NCBI RefSeq assembly: GCF_918698155.1
Contig: NZ_CAKKLX010000011.1
Location: 1 to 64,000 of the forward strand
Direction: 5' to 3'
DNA: 64,000 nucleotides
Source of the DNA: Roseomonas sp. CECT 9278
Lineage (GTDB): Bacteria; Pseudomonadota; Alphaproteobacteria; Acetobacterales; Acetobacteraceae
Shown here: piece by piece, positions 45,459 to 54,993 of the stretch
How the letters are laid out: each line of letters opens with the position of its first letter
Numbering within the stretch: position 1 is the first letter of the stretch
Notes under the pieces: generated by a model
What the model was told of the DNA's origin: nothing
Seen by the model: the letters and a program-made list of their open reading frames with translations, nothing else
Database searches by the model: none
Translations under genes and position numbers: made by a program

Positions 45459-47009
45459 ATGACCATCACCCGCCGCACCGCGCTTGCCGCGGCCGCCGCC
45501 AGCCCGTTGCTCGGCATCGATGCCGTGGCGCAGCCCAGCACGCCGGTACGCGGCGGCACGCTGAACATCGCGCAGTGCTCGGCCAATCGCCGTTCGGCCA
45601 GCCCGCAGAATGCGCGCCACCCCTACTTCCTGGTCGATGCCACCACGCGCCTGCCCTATGGCTGCCTGGTGTGGGTCAACCGCGCGCTCCAGCTGGAGCC
45701 GGAACTCGCCGAACGCTGGGGCCCGGCGGACGAGAGCATGGCGGTGTGGGACATCACGCTGCGCGATGGCCTGCTGTTCCATGACGGCACGCCGGTGACG
45801 GCGCGCGACGTGGTCGCGAGCTTCGAGTTCCACCGCACCCGCTCCCCCTTCGCCCGCCAGATCGAGCGGATCGAGGCGGTGGACCGCCTGACCGCGCGCT
45901 TCTTCCTCGATGCCGGCAATGCCGAATTCCCCTTCGTGTTGGGCGAATACGACAGCGTCATCATGCCCGCGGCGCCGCCGGAGACGATCGGCCTGTCGGG
46001 CATCGGCTGCGGCCCCTATCGCATCGTCTCGACCGACCCGAACCGGTCCATCGTGTATGAGCGCTTCGACCGCTACTGGCGCGCGGGACTGCCGCTGCTG
46101 GACCGCATCACGCTGCACAACCGCGAAGGCCAGCAGGACAGCGCCATCGCCGGGCTGCGCTCGGGCCAGTTCGACGTGGTGATGACCATCGACCCGACCG
46201 CGGCGCGGCAGATCGGGCGCGACCAGGATTACGTCGTCGAGACCGGCGGCGGCGGCTACCACTACGTGGTGCAGTTGCCGCAGCATCCGGGCTCGCCCTT
46301 CCTGGACAAGCGCGTGCGCCAGGCGTTGGCCTATGCGGTGGACCGCGAGGCGATCGTGCGGCTGGTCTATGGCGCGCAGAATGGCTGGGTCGGCAATGAC
46401 AGCCACCTGGTCGCGGCGGACCCGAACTTCCTGCCGCGTCCGGCGCTGCCCCGCGCCCAGGCGGTGGCCCGCGCCCGTGCCCTGCTGGCGGAAGCCGGCC
46501 ACCCCAACGGCATCAACCTCGGCACCCTGTACTGGAGCCCGCAGACCCCCGAGGCCGGCCGCTACTTCCAGGTCCTGCAGGAGACGGTGCGTGAAGCCGG
46601 CATCACCATCGCGCTCGACCAGCGCCCGAATGACGGCTACGTCCAGTTCCGCACCGGCGACAACGACTTCGCGCAGGGCCGGTTCCACCGCTTCGCCATG
46701 ACCGCGGTCGGCCCGCGCAACCCGGGCATCAGCCTGTTCCGCATGCGCGGCGCCAATGTCGAATCCGGCCATTGGCGTGGCCCCGAGCAGGACCGCTACA
46801 TGGCGCTGTACCGCCAGGCGATGGCGACGCGCGAGGACGCCGCCCGGCGCGCCATGTTCCACGACATGCAGCGCATCCTGCACGAGGAAGTGCCCGCGCT
46901 GCTGCCCGCCGGCGCCATGACCTTCGCCGTGCGCCGGCGCAACGTGCAGGGCTTCGCCTTCCATCCGCAGATCTGGTCGGTGCGCTTCGACGAGGTGTGG
47001 CGCAGTTGA
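45459..47009 (+). CDS. ABC importer substrate-binding protein, family 5 (second of two tandem)
   Basis: A 516-residue paralogue of the preceding protein: ARHPYFLVDATTR, GNDSHLVAADP, RYMALYRQAM. The ATG at 45459 has GAGGAG nine bases upstream, overlapping the stop of the first gene. The signal region ITRRTALAAAAASPLLGI carries a twin-Arg and might use Tat. The core is VWDITLRDGLLFHDGTPVTA and FLDKRVRQALAYAVDREAIV. Two receptors for one transporter suggest a wider or adjustable ligand range. Confidence 0.9.
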   Translation: MTITRRTALAAAAASPLLGIDAVAQPSTPVRGGTLNIAQCSANRRSASPQNARHPYFLVDATTRLPYGCLVWVNRALQLEPELAERWGPADESMAVWDITLRDGLLFHDGTPVTARDVVASFEFHRTRSPFARQIERIEAVDRLTARFFLDAGNAEFPFVLGEYDSVIMPAAPPETIGLSGIGCGPYRIVSTDPNRSIVYERFDRYWRAGLPLLDRITLHNREGQQDSAIAGLRSGQFDVVMTIDPTAARQIGRDQDYVVETGGGGYHYVVQLPQHPGSPFLDKRVRQALAYAVDREAIVRLVYGAQNGWVGNDSHLVAADPNFLPRPALPRAQAVARARALLAEAGHPNGINLGTLYWSPQTPEAGRYFQVLQETVREAGITIALDQRPNDGYVQFRTGDNDFAQGRFHRFAMTAVGPRNPGISLFRMRGANVESGHWRGPEQDRYMALYRQAMATREDAARRAMFHDMQRILHEEVPALLPAGAMTFAVRRRNVQGFAFHPQIWSVRFDEVWRS

Positions 47010-47962
47010 TCGTGCTGGTCCTGCGGCGCGGCGCGCTGTCGCTCGTCACGCTGTTCCTGCTCGCGACCTTCGTCTTCTTCGCCACCGAGGTGCTGCCGGG
47101 CGATGCACTGGACGTGTCGCTCTCGGCCGACGAGATGGCGATGATGCCGCCCGAGGTGCTGGCGCGGCGCCGCGCCGAGCTTGGGCTCGATCGGCCGGTG
47201 CTGGAACGCTATCTCGGCTTTCTGGGCGGGCTGCTGAACGGCGATCTGGGGCGGACCATCATCACCCGCGCGCCGGTGGCCGATATCGTGGCGATGCCGC
47301 TGCGCAACTCCATCGCACTGGCGGGCGTGACGCTGCTGCTGGCGCTGCCGGTGGCGCTTGCCATCGCGATGGCCGCGGCGCAGGCCAAGGGGCGGGCGCT
47401 GGACAATGCGGTTTCGGGTGCTGCGATCATTGGCTACTCGATTCCAGAATTCGTCACGGGCCTGCTGCTGATCGCGGTGTTCGCGGTGTGGTGGCCGGTC
47501 TTTCCCGCCACCATTACGGCCAGCACCGATGATCCGCTCGGCGTGCTGCTGGCGGCCGCGCCGCTGGCGATCGCCACCACCATCATCGGCTCCATCGCCT
47601 ATCTGGGGCGCATCCTGCGGGTCGGGCTGATCGAGGTGATGGCGGCGGATTTCGTGGAGCGGCTGCATCTCTCGGGCATTCCGCGCTGGCGGATTCTCTG
47701 GCTGCACGCGCTGCCGGCGGCGATGATCCCGGGGCTTTCGGCGGCCGCGCTCTATGCCGCGTCGCTGGTCTCGGGCGTGGTGGTGGTGGAGCTGGTCTTC
47801 GCCTATCCGGGCATCGGCGCCGAGCTGGTGCGCGCAGTGACGCGGCGCGAGGTGCATGTGGTGCAGGCCATCGCGCTGGCCGCTGCCGTCTGCGTGGTGC
47901 TGTTCAACCTGCTGGCGGACCTCGGTATCGCGGCACTCGACCCACGGACCCGGCGCGCATGA
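47006..47962 (+). CDS. ABC importer permease (DppB-like), TTG start
   Basis: A 318-residue permease: VLRRGALSLVTLFLLATFVF, EVLPGDALDVSLSADEMAMM, GLDRPVLERYLGFLGGLLNG, and VVELVFAYPGIGAELVRAV. The EAA loop is DFVERLHLSGIPRWRILWLH. The TTG at 47006 overlaps the SBP stop (TTGA), which gives L-I-V-L-V-L-R-R, the expected N-terminus; GTG at 47012 is the alternative. Both choices keep the first helix intact. Confidence 0.83.
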   Translation: MIVLVLRRGALSLVTLFLLATFVFFATEVLPGDALDVSLSADEMAMMPPEVLARRRAELGLDRPVLERYLGFLGGLLNGDLGRTIITRAPVADIVAMPLRNSIALAGVTLLLALPVALAIAMAAAQAKGRALDNAVSGAAIIGYSIPEFVTGLLLIAVFAVWWPVFPATITASTDDPLGVLLAAAPLAIATTIIGSIAYLGRILRVGLIEVMAADFVERLHLSGIPRWRILWLHALPAAMIPGLSAAALYAASLVSGVVVVELVFAYPGIGAELVRAVTRREVHVVQAIALAAAVCVVLFNLLADLGIAALDPRTRRA

Positions 47963-48778
47963 CCGTGCTGCTGCGCCGCCCCGCCGCATTGCTCGGGCTT
48001 CTGCTGGTGGCGCTGCACCTGGCGGTCGCCATCGCCGCCCCCTGGATCGCGCCCTTCGCGCCGACCTCCCTGCTCGATGCACCGCTGGAGCCGCCCGGCG
48101 CCACCTATTGGCTCGGCACCGATGATCTGGGCCGCGATGCCTTCTCGCGCCTGCTCTGGGGTGGGCGGGTTGCCATGTTGGTCGCCTTCGCGGCCGGTGC
48201 GGTCGCGGTGCTGGGCGGCGCGTTGCTGGGCCTCGCCGCCGCGTACCGGCGCGGGAGCTTCGACGACGTGCTGATGCGCCTGGTCGAGATGAAGCTCGCG
48301 GTGCCGACCATCCTCTTCGTGGCCATCTTCGTCACCGGCTTCGGGCAATCCGTGCCGGTGCTGATCGTGGCGGTCGGCATCATCCAGATGATGGGCGTTG
48401 TGCGCACCACCCGCGCCGCCGGCATCGTGCTGATGGAACAGGGCTATGTGCGCGCCGCCCAGCTGAATGGCGAAGGCGGGGCCACCATCATCCTGCGCGA
48501 ATTGCTGCCCAACGTGGCCGACCTGATGGCGGTGGAATTCGCGCTGCGCGCCTCCTCCGCGCTGCTGCTGGTCTCGGCGCTGTCCTTTCTCGGCCTGGGC
48601 ATTTCCCCGCCCACGCCCGATTGGGGCTTGATGGTCGAGGACGGTATGGCCCTGCTGGAAAGCGAGCCCGCCCTGGTGCTGGCCCCCGCGCTGTGCATCG
48701 CGACGCTGGTGCTGGGCATCAACCTTGCGGCCGAAGGGCTTTCCGATGCGCTCGGCCTGGATGCGGCGCGAGGTGGGG

Positions 48779-48786
<8 letters not shown>
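47959..48786 (+). CDS. ABC importer permease (DppC-like)
   Basis: A 275-residue inner-membrane permease: LLGLLLVALHLAVAIAAPWI, YWLGTDDLGRDAFSRLLWGG, EAA-type loop YVRAAQLNGEGGATIILREL, and LLVSALSFLGLGISPPTPDWG. The ATG overlaps the previous stop (ATGA), and its own end overlaps the ATPase gene start by 8 nt. It forms a heterodimer with the DppB-like permease. Confidence 0.9.
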
Positions 48787-50413
<1,627 letters not shown>

Positions 50414-50419
50414 AAAACG

Positions 50420-51325
50420 ATGCCGCAAGACCCCGCCTTCGCCGCGCCCGGCCGCTTCTGGAAGGGCAACATCCACACGCATTCCAACGCCTCCGACGGC
50501 GTCCGCACGCCCGAGGAGGTCTGCACGACCTATCGCGAGGCCGGCTACGACTTCCTGGCCCTGACCGATCATTTCCTGGCGAAGTACAACTTCCCGGTGG
50601 TCGACACGCGGACCTTCCGTACGCCCGGCTTCACCACGATCCTGGGCGCCGAATTGCACGCGCCGGCGACAGCGCTGGGCGAGATGTGGCACATCCTGGC
50701 GGTGGGATTGCCCGGCGATTTCGCGCCGACGGCCGCCGGCGAGACCGGCCCGCAGCTGGCGGCGCGCGCCATCGCCGCCGGCGCTTTCGTCGCCATCCCG
50801 CATCCAGGCTGGTACGCGCTGAGCGCGGCGGATGCGAACACGCTGGAAGGCGCGCATGCGGTGGAAGTCTACAACCACACATCGCAACTGCGGACCGAGC
50901 GCGGCGATGGCGTCTATCTCGCCGACCAGCTGCTGGCCGAAGGGCGCCGCGTCACCCTCATCGCGGTGGATGATGCGCATTTCGCCTGCCCCGATGCCTT
51001 CGGCGGCTGGGTCATGGTGAAGGCCGCGGCGAATGAACCCGGCGCACTTCTGGCCGCGCTGAAGGCCGGGCAGTTCTACGCGACGCAGGGGCCGGCCATC
51101 CACGACATCACCTGGGCGGAGGATTCGGTGGAGATCACCTGCTCGCCCGCCGCCAGCATCATGGTCCTCGGGCGCGGTTCACGCGCGGCACAGTCGGTGG
51201 CGCCCTTGCAGACCCGGGCGCGCCTGCCCATCGCCGCGTTGCGCGCGGGCGGTTTCGCGCGCGTCGTCGTGGCGGATGCGCAAGGCCGCCGCGCCTGGTC
51301 GAACCCCATCCATTTCCCGAGCTGA
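50420..51325 (+). CDS. PHP-domain metallohydrolase (CehA/McbA-type)
   Basis: A 301-residue cytoplasmic hydrolase with the metal-binding motifs of the PHP family: NIHTHSNASDG (HxH), FLALTDHF, LGAELHAPAT, MWHILAVG, AIPHPGWYAL, EVYNHTSQ and VDDAHF. The family hydrolyses phosphomono- or phosphodiesters and, in CehA/McbA-type members, carbamates or amides. One PHP enzyme (PhnPP) acts on a cyclic phosphate made during phosphonate breakdown. It lies 7 nt after the importer ATPase gene and before an HD oxygenase gene, so it should act on the imported compound or its product. The substrate is unknown. Confidence 0.85.
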   Translation: MPQDPAFAAPGRFWKGNIHTHSNASDGVRTPEEVCTTYREAGYDFLALTDHFLAKYNFPVVDTRTFRTPGFTTILGAELHAPATALGEMWHILAVGLPGDFAPTAAGETGPQLAARAIAAGAFVAIPHPGWYALSAADANTLEGAHAVEVYNHTSQLRTERGDGVYLADQLLAEGRRVTLIAVDDAHFACPDAFGGWVMVKAAANEPGALLAALKAGQFYATQGPAIHDITWAEDSVEITCSPAASIMVLGRGSRAAQSVAPLQTRARLPIAALRAGGFARVVVADAQGRRAWSNPIHFPS

Positions 51326-51336
51326 CGGAGAGCATC

Positions 51337-51885
51337 ATGCGTGCCGCTATCGTGTCCGAGATCCAGGCCCTGCTGGAAGGCAAGGCGGAGGGCCGCTACG
51401 GCCTGACCCTCATCAACCAGCAGCAGCATGCCCTGCAGGCCGCGTGGCTTGCCGAGCAGGAGGGCCATGGCGACGCGCTGGTGACGGCCTCCCTGCTGCA
51501 CGACATCGGCCACCTCGTGCACGACCTTGGCGCCAACCCCGCCGATGCCGGCATCGATGACCGGCATGAGGAGGTGGGCCATGCCTGGCTGGTCAACCAT
51601 TTCGGACCGGCGGTGACCGAGCCGGTGCGCCTGCATGTCGCGGCCAAGCGATATCTCTGCGCCGTCGAGCCCGACTACTTCGCCAGGCTCTCACCCGACA
51701 GCGTGAAGAGCCTCGCGCTGCAGGGCGGCCCGATGTCGGCGGAGGAGGCCAAGGCCTTCGAGGCCCTGTCCCACAGCGCCGAGGCGGTTCAGCTGAGGCG
51801 CTATGACGAACGCGCCAAGGTGAAGGGGCTGGAGACGCCCGCCGTCGCGCACTTCATGCCCGCGGTGGCGCGCAGCCTGAAGTGA
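51337..51885 (+). CDS. HD-domain diiron oxygenase, PhnZ/TmpB-like
   Basis: A 182-residue HD-fold protein resembling the phosphonate-cleaving oxygenases PhnZ and TmpB. All six iron ligands of PhnZ have counterparts at near-identical spacing: His31 (NQQQHALQAA), His55-Asp56 (SLLHDIGH), His77 (DDRHEEVGHAW), His100 (VRLHVAAKRYLC) and Asp157 (LRRYDERAK). Lys104 may contact phosphonate. Tyr21 matches PhnZ Tyr24, but PhnZ Glu27, which holds the substrate amino group, is Thr24 here (RYGLTLINQ), pointing to a different substrate. The partner 2-oxoglutarate hydroxylase gene is not nearby. ACGGAG precedes the ATG. Confidence 0.83.
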   Translation: MRAAIVSEIQALLEGKAEGRYGLTLINQQQHALQAAWLAEQEGHGDALVTASLLHDIGHLVHDLGANPADAGIDDRHEEVGHAWLVNHFGPAVTEPVRLHVAAKRYLCAVEPDYFARLSPDSVKSLALQGGPMSAEEAKAFEALSHSAEAVQLRRYDERAKVKGLETPAVAHFMPAVARSLK

Positions 51886-51936
51886 TGGGGCGTGGGGGTG
51901 GGAAGCCCGGTTTGGCGGAGAGCGAGGCGCCTGTGA

Positions 51937-51992
51937 ATCGGCGTGGAAGCAGGACCCCCTGGGAGAGGTGATCGGCGTCCAAAAGGGACCCC
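51937..51992. repeat. IS21 terminal direct repeats
   Basis: Two 22-bp direct repeats, ATCGGCGT-N7-GGACCCC, lie at 51937-51958 and 51971-51992. Multiple short internal repeats of this kind at the element end are the transposase-binding sites of IS21-family elements. They confirm that the left terminus is intact and near 51932. Confidence 0.75.
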
Positions 51993-52036
51993 TCTGCTGA
52001 AGGGGTTCACGTTGGCTCTCGGTGATGTCGGGGGTC

Positions 52037-52868
52037 ATGATTGGGATGCCGGTGGTGGAGACGATCGGGAAGATCCATCGGCTGCATGAGATCGAGGGTC
52101 TGCCGATCAAGGCGATCTGTCGCCGGCTTGGCGTGTCGCGGAAGGTGGTGCGCAAGGTCCTGCGCTCGGGTGCCACGGAGTTCCGCTACGAACGCGGCGA
52201 GCAGCCGCTTGGCGCTTGGCGCGGCGAGCTGGATCGCCTGCTGACAGAGAATTCGGGTCGGGCAAGCCGTGAACGGCTGACGCTGATGCGCGTGTTCGAG
52301 GCGCTGCGCGGCCTTGGCTATGGCGGTGGCTACGACGCGGTGCGTCGGTACGCGCGCGGCTGGCAGCGTGCTCGGGCGGCGGTGTCGGCGGCGGCCTATG
52401 TGCCGCTGAGCTTTGCGCCGGGGGAGGCGCACCAGTTCGACTGGAGCCACGAGATGGTGGTGATGGCGGGTGCGGCGATGGTGGTGAAGGTCGCGCATGT
52501 CCGCCTGTGCCACAGCCGGATGATGTTCGTGCGTGCCTATCCGCGCGAGACGCAGGAGATGGTGTTCGACGCGCACGACCGGGCGTTTGCGTTCTTTCGC
52601 GGGGCCTGCATGCGCGGGATCTGCGACACCATGAAAACCGCGGTGGAGGCGATCCTGGTCGGGCGGGATCGGACCCGCAACCGACGTCTCCTGCAGGTGT
52701 GCAGCCACCACCTGGTGGGTCCCGTGGCGTGCGCGCCCTCGTCAGGCTGGGAGAAAGGCCAGGTCGAGAACCAGGTGGGCGTGGTGCGCGAGAGGTTCTT
52801 TTCGCCGCGGCTGCGGGTGACGAATTTCGAGGAGCCGAACGCGCTGCTGCTGGAACGCTGTGTCGCCT
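52037..52868 (+). pseudogene. istA: IS21-family transposase IstA, 3' truncated
   Basis: The ATG at 52037 is used here; GTG at 52022 and ATG at 52025 or 52046 are alternatives. The first 277 or so residues are a good IstA: an N-terminal HTH (LPIKAICRRLGVSRKVVRKV), an integrase core with Asp in HQFDWSHE, Asp in ICDTMKTAVEAI and Glu in WEKGQVENQVG (DDE set complete). After LLLERCVA the sequence leaves the family and runs into antisense IS630 DNA up to a stop at 53056. The C-terminal part is lost, so it should be inactive. Confidence 0.82.
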
Positions 52869-53053
52869 CTACGCGCATCCAGCCGATGCCCACGAAGGCC
52901 CCACCCGCGCAGCGGCGCCATGTTCGTCTTGATCCGGGTCTCGTCGACGAGGACCAGGCCGCGCGGGTCGATCCTGCCCTGGTGGGCTTTCCAGCGGGCG
53001 CGCTTGACTGCGATGTCAGGGCGCGACTGCTCGGCGGGCAGCAGGGTTTTCTC
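52869..53053 (-). pseudogene. IS630-family transposase orfB, truncated
   Basis: In a second minus-strand frame the sequence reads EKTLLPAEQSRPDIAVKRA, then RIDPRGLVLVDETRIKTNMA and PLRGWGLRGHRLDARRG, which is the start of the IS630 DDE domain (Asp in VLVDET). It stops matching at the IS21 junction. The frame has no start of its own and would need frameshifting from orfA. About 60 of some 190 residues remain. Confidence 0.7.
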
Positions 53054-53387
53054 TGAAGCTCAGCCCCTCGGCGTGCAGGAACACCCACACCGCTCGCCGG
53101 TCTGTCTTGATGCCGCGCGCCGCCAGTTCGGCCGTCAGTCCGCGTGTGGTGAACGCGCCCTCGGCAACCCGCCCGCGCAGCCACTCGGCGTGCTCGCCAA
53201 CAAGGGTGCGCGGCTTGTGCCCGCCCACCCGGTCGGGCGCCGGCGAGCCCGTCTCCCGCTGGCGCTTGCGCCACTTCGGCACACAGGACGGGCTGATCCG
53301 CAACGCCGCTGCAATCTCCCGGATCGTCTCGCCTTCCTGCGCCCGCTGCACCGCGCGCTCACGCAGATCCTCAGAGTATGCGCGCAT
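53016..53387 (-). CDS. IS630-family transposase orfA (DNA-binding part)
   Basis: A 123-residue product: AYSEDLRERAVQRAQEGET and IREIAAALRISPSCVPKWRK form the helix-turn-helix, and RGRVAEGAFTTRGLTAELAA and RGIKTDRRAVWVFLHAEGLSF match the winged domain of IS630-type orfA. The frame changes near FRENPAARRAVAP, at the A-rich site 53045-53054; the true continuation KTLLPAEQSRPDIA is in the +1 frame. This is either a frameshift site or an indel lesion. It is part of the IS remnant. Confidence 0.78.
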   Translation of the reverse strand: MRAYSEDLRERAVQRAQEGETIREIAAALRISPSCVPKWRKRQRETGSPAPDRVGGHKPRTLVGEHAEWLRGRVAEGAFTTRGLTAELAARGIKTDRRAVWVFLHAEGLSFRENPAARRAVAP

Positions 53388-53474
53388 CCAGGCTGGCCTC
53401 CATCGCCCGGCCCAGAGCTCGGATCAGATCTCAGCCCGTTCCGGAATCCCGATTCCGCACAAACACAGCGTACT

Positions 53475-54911
53475 CTAGCCAGCTTCCGGCCGTCGGTCCG
53501 CCCAGGGACGCGCGCGTTCCAACAAGGCCCCAAGCCGCAGCACATCCGCCTCCGCGCCCCAGCGACCGACAACCTGCACCGCGGTGGGCAACCCATCCGC
53601 GCCGAGGCCGGACGGTAGCGACACCGCGGGATGGCCTGTCAGGTTGAAGGGATATTGCGGCGAGGTCCAACCCTGCCGCGTGATGCCGCAGGCCTCGCCA
53701 TCGACCATCACCTGGTCGTTCGCCGCGTCGAAGGCGACGGGCAGCGCGGTGCGCGTCATGGTCGGCATCACCAGCATGTCATGGCGGTCGAACAGCGACT
53801 GCATCGCGCGGAACAGACGTGTGCGCGCGAACTGCGCGTTGCGGAAGTCGGCCAGCGAGAACTGCGCGCCGCGTTCCATGAAGGCGAGTGTGACCGGATC
53901 CATGCGGTCCTTCCATTCCGGCAGGAAGGGCGCGCAGAACACCGCGAAATTCGCCTGGTACAGCACGCGGCCTTCGTATTCGATCCAGTCGATCGGCGTG
54001 TCCACCTCCTCCACCACGGCGCCCATCGCCGCCCAGGCATCCAGTGCACTGCGCGTATTCGCCGCGACATCCGCCGCGACACGCGGATTGGCGCAGCGCG
54101 GCACATAGCCGATGCGCAGGCCCGACAGATCCTCGCCCACCAGAGACACGCAGGCCGGCCGCGCGGCGGCGCCGATGCTCCAGGGATCCAGCGGGATCGG
54201 GCCAGCCAGCACGGCATGCATCATCGCGGCATCCGTCACGGTACGCGCCAGCGGGCCGGCATAGGTGTTGTTGCCGAAGGCGTCGCGCGCCGTATCGGCC
54301 GGAACGGCGCCGAGCGTCGGCTTCAGCCCGACCAGGCCGCAGCAGGCCGCGGGTCCACGGATCGACCCCGCGCCATCGGTCCCGAGGCCGAGCGGACCGA
54401 GCCCGGCCGCCACCGCCGCCGCCGCACCGCCCGACGACCCGCCCGGCGTGCGCTCCAGGTTCCACGGATTGCGCGTGGCGCCGAAGGATGGCCCGTCGGT
54501 CAGGCCCTTCACGCCGAATTCCGGCGTCGTGGTCTTGCCGACGATGATCGCGCCCGCCGCGCGCAGTCGCGCGACCAGCACGTCGTCCCTCGTGGCCGGA
54601 GCCGATTGCGCATGGATCGCGGAACCATGCGTGGTGCGCATCCCCGCGACATCCAGCAGGTCCTTGATGTGCACCGGAACGCCGTGCAGCGGGCCGAGCG
54701 GTGCGCCCGCCATCACGGCGCGCTCGGCCGTGGCGGCGTCTGCGCGGGCCTTCTCCTCGGCGACCGTGACGAAGCAGTTCAGCCGCGGCTGGGTGCGCGC
54801 GACCGCGGCCAGGACCGCATCCACGTATTCGACCGGCGACAGGCGGCGGCGTCTGATCAGCGCGGCGGCGCGCGCGGCGGGCATGAACAGCAGGTCGTCG
54901 TCGGTGGACAT
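53475..54911 (-). CDS. amidase (amidase signature family)
   Basis: A 478-residue hydrolase with the Ser-cisSer-Lys triad: Lys83 (GVPVHIKDLLDVAG), Ser159 (RTPGGSSGGAAAAV) and nucleophile Ser183 (GTDGAGSIRGPA). The start is the ATG at 54911 with GCGGAGAGAG upstream; the longer frame begins in the aminotransferase promoter region. It hydrolyses an amide to acid and ammonia or amine in the cytoplasm; the substrate is unknown. It is divergent from the aminotransferase gene across 82 bp. A short palindrome, CGGAATC-CC-GATTCCG, at 53442-53457 lies just past its stop. Confidence 0.9.
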   Translation of the reverse strand: MSTDDDLLFMPAARAAALIRRRRLSPVEYVDAVLAAVARTQPRLNCFVTVAEEKARADAATAERAVMAGAPLGPLHGVPVHIKDLLDVAGMRTTHGSAIHAQSAPATRDDVLVARLRAAGAIIVGKTTTPEFGVKGLTDGPSFGATRNPWNLERTPGGSSGGAAAAVAAGLGPLGLGTDGAGSIRGPAACCGLVGLKPTLGAVPADTARDAFGNNTYAGPLARTVTDAAMMHAVLAGPIPLDPWSIGAAARPACVSLVGEDLSGLRIGYVPRCANPRVAADVAANTRSALDAWAAMGAVVEEVDTPIDWIEYEGRVLYQANFAVFCAPFLPEWKDRMDPVTLAFMERGAQFSLADFRNAQFARTRLFRAMQSLFDRHDMLVMPTMTRTALPVAFDAANDQVMVDGEACGITRQGWTSPQYPFNLTGHPAVSLPSGLGADGLPTAVQVVGRWGAEADVLRLGALLERARPWADRRPEAG

Positions 54912-54993
54912 CGCTCTCTCCGCTGCGCCGGCACGACGTGGCGCTTCAATCCGCATGGCAGTAGAAGCAGGCATTCAGACAGCGAGACCCGCA

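Larger units (their letters stand above)
51932..52868 (+). mobile_element. IS21-family remnant, left end plus truncated istA
   Basis: The left end begins TGTGAATCGGCG at 51932, followed by IS21-type terminal repeats and the istA gene. The element is cut at about 52868, where IS630-family sequence takes over. The istB gene and the right end are missing. It lies just after the HD oxygenase gene and before the amidase gene. No target-site duplication can be defined because the right end is lost. Confidence 0.8.
52869..53440 (-). mobile_element. IS630-family remnant
   Basis: The minus strand carries IS630-type transposase sequence: orfA (53016-53387) and part of orfB ending at the IS21 junction near 52869. 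The right boundary is not visible; it lies between 53388 and the amidase stop at 53475. No terminal inverted repeats or TA duplication were identified. The element has lost the C-terminal two thirds of its catalytic domain, so it is inactive. Confidence 0.7.

Noticed and set aside
53442-53457. CGGAATC-CC-GATTCCG palindrome as a terminator of the amidase gene
   Set aside because: The loop is too short for a stable hairpin and no T-run follows on the minus strand.
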